Assembly: GCA_963658695.1 (NCBI GenBank)
Contig: CAVKRN010000069.1
Span: forward strand, 1-10,675
Reading direction: 5' to 3'
DNA: 10,675 nucleotides
From: CAG-791 sp963658695
Lineage (GTDB): Bacteria > Bacillota > Clostridia > Lachnospirales > Lachnospiraceae
Shown here: positions 6,437-10,675 of the stretch, in pieces
Numbering within the stretch: the stretch's first letter is position 1
Layout of the letters: each line of letters opens with the position of its first letter
Translations under genes and position numbers: made by a program
Notes under the pieces: generated by a model
The model's input: the letters and a program-made list of their open reading frames with translations, nothing else
Databases searched by the model: none
What the model was told of the DNA's origin: nothing

Positions 6437-7804
6437 TTATTTTGCATTCTCGCTGTGATACTCATCCAAAGCATCCTGCTGCTCCTGAGCTATTTCTGTC
6501 GGTGTCGCAGACTTATCAAATGCCTTCTGAGATGCTGATTTATGTACTTCAGCAACAGCGGAAGGAAGGTACTGATCCCACCAGAGCTGTACGGAGCTTG
6601 CTTCATTGATAATTCCTAAAATATCCTTCCACGCGGGTTCTTCAGATGTAGCAGCCTTCAGCGGAGGCATTTTACCTGCAGCAATTGCGTTATTCATCCA
6701 CTCATCGGTCGAGTAGTAAGCAGCACACTGCACTGCTGCCTCTAGCTTGTCACCCGTGCAATTAAAGGAAATAAAATTGTCTCCCAGCGTTCCAAGCACA
6801 ACGTTTCCATACTCTTCCTTGCCGGAAATAACCGGGAATGCAAATGCTCCAAGATTTTCATAAAAATCAGGATTTTCCTGCTTAATCGATCCAACCTGCC
6901 ATGCACCATGAAGCATCATGCCCGCACCCTGATACAGAAGTGCACGATCATCGCCATTATCTGCTGACAGCGAATTTACTCCCTCCGGGAAGTAACCCTT
7001 ATCAACCCATTCCTCAATCTTCTCACCTGCATACTCTGTGGCATCGTTTACAAGAGAACCGGATCCATCATACGCATTTGTGATAACATCCGGTCCACCA
7101 TAGCGTGCTACCAGATAGCAGTAATACATGGACCCCGTCCACTGAGAGCCGTTTGCAAGTGCGAATGGTGTAACTCCATCGCTCACCATCTTATCGCAAA
7201 GAGCTTCCAGTTCATCCAGTGTTGTCGGAACTTCGTAACCCTTTTCAGCCCACATTGCCTTGTCGTAGAAAACAACTGCAACAGAGTCATTCAATACAGG
7301 TAACGCATAGATCTTCCCGTCAACAGTTGCCTGGCTGAGAGAAGCCTCCGTATACCGATCTCTAAGGCCGTACTTATCGACTAGGTCGGTGATATCCTGT
7401 GCATAGCCCGAGTTGATATACTCAACCATCGGACCGCCGCTCCAGTGTGTATACATATCCGGGCACTGTCCCGCAGACATCGCCACAGAAAGTTTCTGCT
7501 TGTACTGATCATTTACGGTTCCTACAACTTCCACCGTGTAGCCGCTCTCCGCCGAATCATTGCTGTTATACTGATCGGGGGCATACTCCCAGAGACTCTT
7601 ATCCGGTTCATCCGTTCCTTGCTCCCAAAAAGTAATGGTTGCGTCATCTCCAGAAGGTGTCGCCGTCGCATCCGCCGATGTCGATGCCTCTGCCTCTGAT
7701 GAGGCCGCACCGTCCGATGTTGCAGTGCTGCTAGAGGAACCGCATCCCGCAACCACCCCTGCTGACATTGCAAGAGTTAATAACAGAGCTAATTTTTTCT
7801 TCAT
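6437..7804 (-). CDS. Sugar-binding lipoprotein of a CUT1 ABC importer
   Basis: The extracytoplasmic solute-binding protein (SBP_bac_1/8 type) that captures the sugar and delivers it to the two permeases, 455 residues. It starts MKKKLALLLTLAMSAG and has a VAGC lipobox, so Cys21 should be lipidated and anchor the protein on the outer face of the membrane. A Ser/Ala/Thr/Asp-rich linker (about 22-52) precedes the folded domain, which opens with ITFWEQGTDEP. Aromatic residues that often stack on sugars occur in THWSGG, SQWTGSMYY, HGAWQVG and QLWWDQY. ATG 7804 is chosen because GGGAGG lies just upstream and the signal peptide begins there; the frame stays open for 19 more codons but those do not belong to the signal. 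First gene of the operon, transcribed divergently from the AraC-family regulator. The substrate is unknown; the nearby GH3 gene suggests a beta-linked oligosaccharide. Confidence 0.95.
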   Translation of the reverse strand: MKKKLALLLTLAMSAGVVAGCGSSSSTATSDGAASSEAEASTSADATATPSGDDATITFWEQGTDEPDKSLWEYAPDQYNSNDSAESGYTVEVVGTVNDQYKQKLSVAMSAGQCPDMYTHWSGGPMVEYINSGYAQDITDLVDKYGLRDRYTEASLSQATVDGKIYALPVLNDSVAVVFYDKAMWAEKGYEVPTTLDELEALCDKMVSDGVTPFALANGSQWTGSMYYCYLVARYGGPDVITNAYDGSGSLVNDATEYAGEKIEEWVDKGYFPEGVNSLSADNGDDRALLYQGAGMMLHGAWQVGSIKQENPDFYENLGAFAFPVISGKEEYGNVVLGTLGDNFISFNCTGDKLEAAVQCAAYYSTDEWMNNAIAAGKMPPLKAATSEEPAWKDILGIINEASSVQLWWDQYLPSAVAEVHKSASQKAFDKSATPTEIAQEQQDALDEYHSENAK

Positions 7805-7876
7805 ACTTCCTCCCTTTTGTAAATTGTTGTTTTCGCCTGAGACGCACCTCTTATGCCTCAAGCAACACCGCCCATA

Positions 7877-7892
7877 ATAGACAGGTGTCTAT
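7877..7892. promoter_or_regulatory. Perfect palindrome, candidate operator or leader hairpin
   Basis: ATAGACA (7877-7883) and TGTCTAT (7886-7892) are perfect inverted halves separated by two bases. It lies downstream of both importer promoter candidates and 72 bases before the lipoprotein start. It could be a repressor site acting as a roadblock, or, in RNA, a six-base-pair stem with a four-base loop. A similar half, TGTCTCTAT, occurs at 7935-7943. Confidence 0.45.
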
Positions 7893-7941
7893 CCCCTTGT
7901 CCCCTGCATTTCTAAAATCTGAATCGCCATGGGATGTCTCT

Positions 7942-7970
7942 ATTATATTGATTTAGTTCAAGAATAAGAG
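7942..7970 (-). promoter_or_regulatory. Second, weaker promoter candidate for the importer operon
   Basis: A perfect minus-strand -10, TATAAT (7947-7942), has only a poor -35 (CTCTTA at 7970-7965, 17-base spacer). Such a layout is typical of an activator-dependent promoter, but a chance TATAAT in AT-rich DNA is equally possible. Confidence 0.3.
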
Positions 7971-7987
7971 TCATTTCATTGCTCTGT

Positions 7988-8015
7988 TTTATACAATTAT
8001 TGCCATTTCAGTCAA
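7988..8015 (-). promoter_or_regulatory. Main promoter candidate for the importer operon
   Basis: On the minus strand TTGACT (8015-8010) is followed after 16 bases by TATAAA (7993-7988), each five of six to the sigma-A consensus. Transcription would start near 7981 and give a leader of roughly 177 bases before ATG 7804. Confidence 0.5.
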
Positions 8016-8186
8016 TCTTGTTATTGTGCATTTTGTTATATACTCCGTATCAACACCTTTTTTGCTATGTGTTAAATTACTTTAGATTCGTTCAACATTT
8101 GTCGCAGCGAGGCATTTATCCATCATTTTCACCCATTTCTTTCTAAAAACGTCCATGTTTCGCAGCTCGCTTACAGCAATTTTAGC

Positions 8187-8214
8187 TTGTCAAAAAGCAA
8201 CGTGTCGGTATACT
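8187..8214 (+). promoter_or_regulatory. Promoter of the araC-type gene
   Basis: TTGTCA (8187-8192) and TATACT (8209-8214) are separated by 16 bases, each five of six to consensus. Transcription would start near 8221, about 100 bases before ATG 8321, and probably continue through the MFS gene. Confidence 0.55.
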
Positions 8215-8320
8215 AGAATTTGCATCCATTCTTCGTGAATCCCCCTCTTCTCTATAAAAACCGGAGCCGGATTTCATGTGATTTATATAAATACCATTGA
8301 ACAGAAGTGAGGCAACCACC

Positions 8321-9253
8321 ATGATTGATCACTTAAACGGTGCATTTGAAACCGTCGATTATCGCGAAAAAGCGCACTTGCGTATCTACAACAACGACGT
8401 CGTGGAAAACTATCCTTCGCATTGGCACAATGAACTCGAAATTATTCACATCTGCGAAGGTTCCCTTAAAGTTCGTTGCCAGGGTATTGACTATTGTCTT
8501 CAAAAAGGAGACACGCTTTTTATTTGTCCAGCTGCCATTCACGAGATTTATAGCGCTCCGTCCGGAATCCGTTTCTATATCCAGGCGGATATGTCATTGT
8601 TGTCTCGTTTGCAAGAGCTCAGCACCATTTTCTCTCTTATATCACCTGCAGCACTGATCACCCCCAGTTTATTCCCCTCCATTTTTGATAAAATAAATAG
8701 CCAAATCAAATATATACAAGAGATTTGTTCTACGTCCGACGAGGAAATGAACGAGTCCGCCGATAGCTCCATTCCGTTCATCGACGAGAATAACGTTCTC
8801 CCCTTTTTAGGTGAAATTAAAATTTACAGCATTCTGCTTAATTGCCTTTTCGAAATTGGAAGAAATATACCTGAGTACAGTGACTCTAGGACTATCACAG
8901 CAGACAGCAGCTCTCTGCTACGCAATCCGCGTGTAATGCAGTCCGCCTGTAACTACATCGATACCCATTTTCGCGAAAACATTACTCTTGAATCAGTCGC
9001 TCAGCAAATTGGATTCAGCAAGTTTTATTTTGAACGTCTTTTTAAGCAATTCACCAACATGACTTTTTACCAATATGTTCTAAAAGTTCGGCTGTCTTAT
9101 GCCCAGCAATTGCTAGCCGATCGTAGCCTTTCAATCAATGAAGTAGCTCTCCGCTCAGGATTCTCCAGTGGCTCAGCTCTCACTCGATCGTTTCGCCAAG
9201 CCACCGGGCTTCCACCTTCCGCATTTAGACAAATTAAGGAAAATATAGAATAG
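8321..9253 (+). CDS. AraC-family transcriptional regulator with N-terminal cupin
   Basis: A 310-residue sugar-type AraC/XylS regulator. The N-terminal cupin (about 25-90) has HWHNELEIIHICEG and the turn QKGDTLFICP, the usual ligand-binding fold of this class. The middle (about 95-200) is a variable helical linker. The C-terminal DNA-binding domain (about 205-306) has two helix-turn-helix units: ITLESVAQQIGFSKFYFERLF (in pieces from 221 to 241) and INEVALRSGFSSGSALTRSF (272-291), followed by the family signature ATGLPPSAFR. ATG 8321 is chosen because GTGAGG (8307-8312) is eight bases upstream; an in-frame TTG at 8297 is less likely. Divergent from the importer operon and 44 bases ahead of an MFS gene, it probably activates one or both in response to a sugar. 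The ligand and operator are not determined. Confidence 0.94.
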   Translation: MIDHLNGAFETVDYREKAHLRIYNNDVVENYPSHWHNELEIIHICEGSLKVRCQGIDYCLQKGDTLFICPAAIHEIYSAPSGIRFYIQADMSLLSRLQELSTIFSLISPAALITPSLFPSIFDKINSQIKYIQEICSTSDEEMNESADSSIPFIDENNVLPFLGEIKIYSILLNCLFEIGRNIPEYSDSRTITADSSSLLRNPRVMQSACNYIDTHFRENITLESVAQQIGFSKFYFERLFKQFTNMTFYQYVLKVRLSYAQQLLADRSLSINEVALRSGFSSGSALTRSFRQATGLPPSAFRQIKENIE

Positions 9254-9297
9254 CTGTTTATAATGTAGCCCCTTGCCTTTTCCCCAGGAGTGTACCT

Positions 9298-10473
9298 ATG
9301 TCGTCTCTATTACTGATGGTGATTTACCTGATTTTCATTAGCCTTGGACTCCCCGATTCGCTGCTCGGTTCGGGCTGGCCCAGAATGCAGCTGGTCTTCG
9401 GCGTCCCGTCGTCATATGCGGGATTTGTTTCGATGACCATCTCCTTTATGACTATAATCTCTGCTCTGCTCAGCCCGCGGATGATCAGCAAAGTCCATAC
9501 GAAGTGGATCTGTGTTGTATCCATCGCGCTGACCATTCTGGGACTGCTGGGATTTTCCTTCTGTACGCAGTATTGGATGCTATTCCTCTTCGCCATACCG
9601 TACGGCCTTGGCGCAGGAGCCATCGATGCCGCGATCAACCACTACGTTGCCAGCCACTATTCCGGGTCGGTCATGAACTTTCTGCACTGCTTCTATGGTG
9701 TAGGCGCCGTAATCAGCCCGTGTATCATGTCCCTCGCGTTGAAATACGCGCGGTGGAACGAAGGATACCGCTGGACGTCTTTTCTGCAGATGGGAATTCT
9801 GGCTGTGGTGCTTCTGTCTCTGCCACTCTGGAAGAAGAAAAGCGCAGCAGAGGCAGAGGACGAGGATGCCAGTGCCGGGATTCGGGAAACATGGAAGGTT
9901 CCCGGCGTTTTGCCGACACTGGTCGCGTTTTTTGCATATTGTGCCGGCGAGTCCACCTGTTTTCTGTGGACCCCCAGCTACTTTGCAGGGACTAAGACCG
10001 GCATTAGTGATGAGCGAATTGCTGCGTTTGGCTCGCTGGTTTTCGGCGGACTTATGCTGGGACGACTCCTTTCCGGATTCGTTTCCAATCGTCTCGGTGA
10101 CAAGCGGCTGATCCGCATCGGCGCCGCCATTGAATTCCTCGGCATTTTGTTGGTACTTATTCCCACGGAGAATTACTGGGTTGCCGCCGGCGGGTTTGCA
10201 CTGATCGGAACCGGAATGGGACCGATTTATCCGGCCATTCAGCACATGGCCCCGTCTAATTTTGGCAAAAAATACAGTGCAGCCGTCATCGGTTTGCAGA
10301 TGGCGTCCGCTTATGTCGGCAGTACTTTTATGCCGATGATTTTCGGACAGCTGCAGCAGCGGATTGGAATCGGATTCATGCCGCTCTATCTCCTGATATT
10401 CCTGCTGATGACCATCGTCTTGTTGGAGGTTGCCTATCGGATGTGCCAGGGAAATTCAAACACTAACCAGTAA
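9298..10473 (+). CDS. MFS transporter, FucP-like sugar permease type
   Basis: A 391-residue major facilitator protein with about 12 hydrophobic segments and a short charged central loop (KKKSAAEAEDEDAS, about 179-192) that separates the two six-helix halves. The second half carries the MFS loop motif GRLLSGFVSNRLGDKR (255-270). LHCFYGVGAVISP (129-141) and GTGMGPIYPA (304-313) resemble signatures of the FucP-like sugar:proton symporter group, so sugar uptake is the likeliest role; export of a sugar product cannot be excluded. AGGAG (9286-9290) is seven bases before ATG 9298. Only 44 bases separate it from the araC-type gene, so the two are probably co-transcribed; a TATAAT at 9259-9264 lacks a matching -35. 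GC content appears higher than in the regulator gene, suggesting a different origin. No terminator is evident after the stop. Confidence 0.85.
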   Translation: MSSLLLMVIYLIFISLGLPDSLLGSGWPRMQLVFGVPSSYAGFVSMTISFMTIISALLSPRMISKVHTKWICVVSIALTILGLLGFSFCTQYWMLFLFAIPYGLGAGAIDAAINHYVASHYSGSVMNFLHCFYGVGAVISPCIMSLALKYARWNEGYRWTSFLQMGILAVVLLSLPLWKKKSAAEAEDEDASAGIRETWKVPGVLPTLVAFFAYCAGESTCFLWTPSYFAGTKTGISDERIAAFGSLVFGGLMLGRLLSGFVSNRLGDKRLIRIGAAIEFLGILLVLIPTENYWVAAGGFALIGTGMGPIYPAIQHMAPSNFGKKYSAAVIGLQMASAYVGSTFMPMIFGQLQQRIGIGFMPLYLLIFLLMTIVLLEVAYRMCQGNSNTNQ

Positions 10474-10675
10474 CGAGACGTCGATTCTCCGAACAGCAAT
10501 TTCCGATGTGTCATGACAGTTCGCAGCAAATTCGCATTGACCTCGAGTCCACTCCAGGTGCTACACTGTACACAGCCATTCATCGTCAGGCATTCTTTGA
10601 ATGAAGCCCCGAATAGTTATGGCTATACAATTGTCCGTACTCATTGGGAGCTAGTACATCGATTTTTAAATAACC
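10474..10675. other. Right-edge tail without an assignable gene
   Basis: No clear terminator, RNA gene or recognisable protein. The MFS reading frame, past its stop, stays open to the window edge (67 codons, with an ATG at 10513 but no ribosome binding site). On the minus strand another frame runs from the edge to a TGA at 10588-10586. Neither product is recognisable. A small CATTC/GAATG hairpin lies at 10591-10603. Confidence 0.3.

Larger units (their letters stand above)
7805..8320. other. Divergent regulatory region between the importer operon and araC-type gene
   Basis: This 516-base AT-rich interval contains no credible gene. It carries promoters in both directions, a perfect palindrome in the importer's leader, and AT-rich near-repeats that could be regulator sites: TTATTGCCATTT (7997-8008) resembles TTATTGTGCATTTT (8021-8034), and TTGTTAT occurs at 8018-8024 and 8033-8039. 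It is long enough for DNA looping by an AraC-type protein, though no specific operator can be proven by eye. Confidence 0.6.

Noticed and set aside
8263..8272. CCGGAGCCGG before the araC-type gene as a terminator
   Set aside because: The two halves leave only a two-base loop and no T-run follows; it cannot form a stable terminator hairpin.
9259..9264. TATAAT between the araC-type gene and the MFS gene as a separate promoter
   Set aside because: No -35 at 16-18 bases and no exact extended -10; the short gap fits co-transcription better.
9580..10245. Minus-strand open frame (221 codons) opposite the MFS gene
   Set aside because: Low-complexity polar product inside a well-supported membrane protein gene; a shadow frame.
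1..10675. CRISPR array, tRNA or rRNA
   Set aside because: No regularly spaced repeats and no tRNA- or rRNA-like sequences were seen on either strand.

Overview
The window looks like a chromosomal segment of a low-to-mid GC, Gram-positive gut-type Firmicute, most likely Clostridia/Lachnospiraceae-like. The reasons are a lipoprotein-anchored CUT1 sugar-binding protein with two permeases and no local ATPase, AGGAGG-type ribosome binding sites, an AraC-family sugar regulator with an N-terminal cupin, a cytoplasmic GH3 glycosidase, and Rpn-family (PD-(D/E)XK recombination-promoting nuclease) remnants. The genus cannot be fixed from the sequence alone.

Layout. (1) 2-871 (+): C-terminal part of a sensor histidine kinase cut by the window edge; it appears unrelated to the sugar locus. 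(2) 872-1245: non-coding stretch with a promoter-like element and a hairpin that buries the ribosome binding site of the next gene. (3) 1246-1686 (+): a 146-residue protein equivalent to only the C-terminal part of an Rpn nuclease. (4) 1853-4069 (+): a GH3 beta-glycosidase of the BglX type without a signal peptide. (5) 4122-4370 (+): a second, shorter C-terminal Rpn fragment. The two fragments form an imperfect direct repeat around the glycosidase. (6) 4479-7804 (-): a sugar ABC importer operon, binding lipoprotein, MalF-like permease, MalG-like permease, then a rho-independent terminator that separates it from the convergent glycosidase gene. (7) 7805-8320: divergent regulatory region with promoters both ways and a perfect palindrome. 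(8) 8321-9253 (+): AraC-family regulator. (9) 9298-10473 (+): MFS sugar-type permease, probably co-transcribed with the regulator. (10) 10474-10675: tail with no assignable gene.

How it works together (inference): the AraC protein probably senses a sugar and controls the divergent ABC operon. The lipoprotein captures an oligosaccharide, the two permeases import it with a shared ATPase encoded elsewhere (MsmK-like), and the cytoplasmic GH3 enzyme cleaves beta-linked units from it. The MFS protein may take up the monosaccharide or export a product. The substrate is not determined; a beta-gluco- or xylo-oligosaccharide is the natural guess from GH3.

The least ordinary part is the pair of nuclease-less Rpn C-terminal fragments. 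Their first 75 aligned bases are identical, while the rest differs mainly at synonymous sites, apart from a length-variable Gly/Glu/Arg linker. Both keep an internal AGGAG-ATG start at the same place. In E. coli, C-terminal Rpn products made from internal starts act as antitoxins of the full-length nuclease, so these could be orphan inhibitors, or simply relics of two rpn genes.
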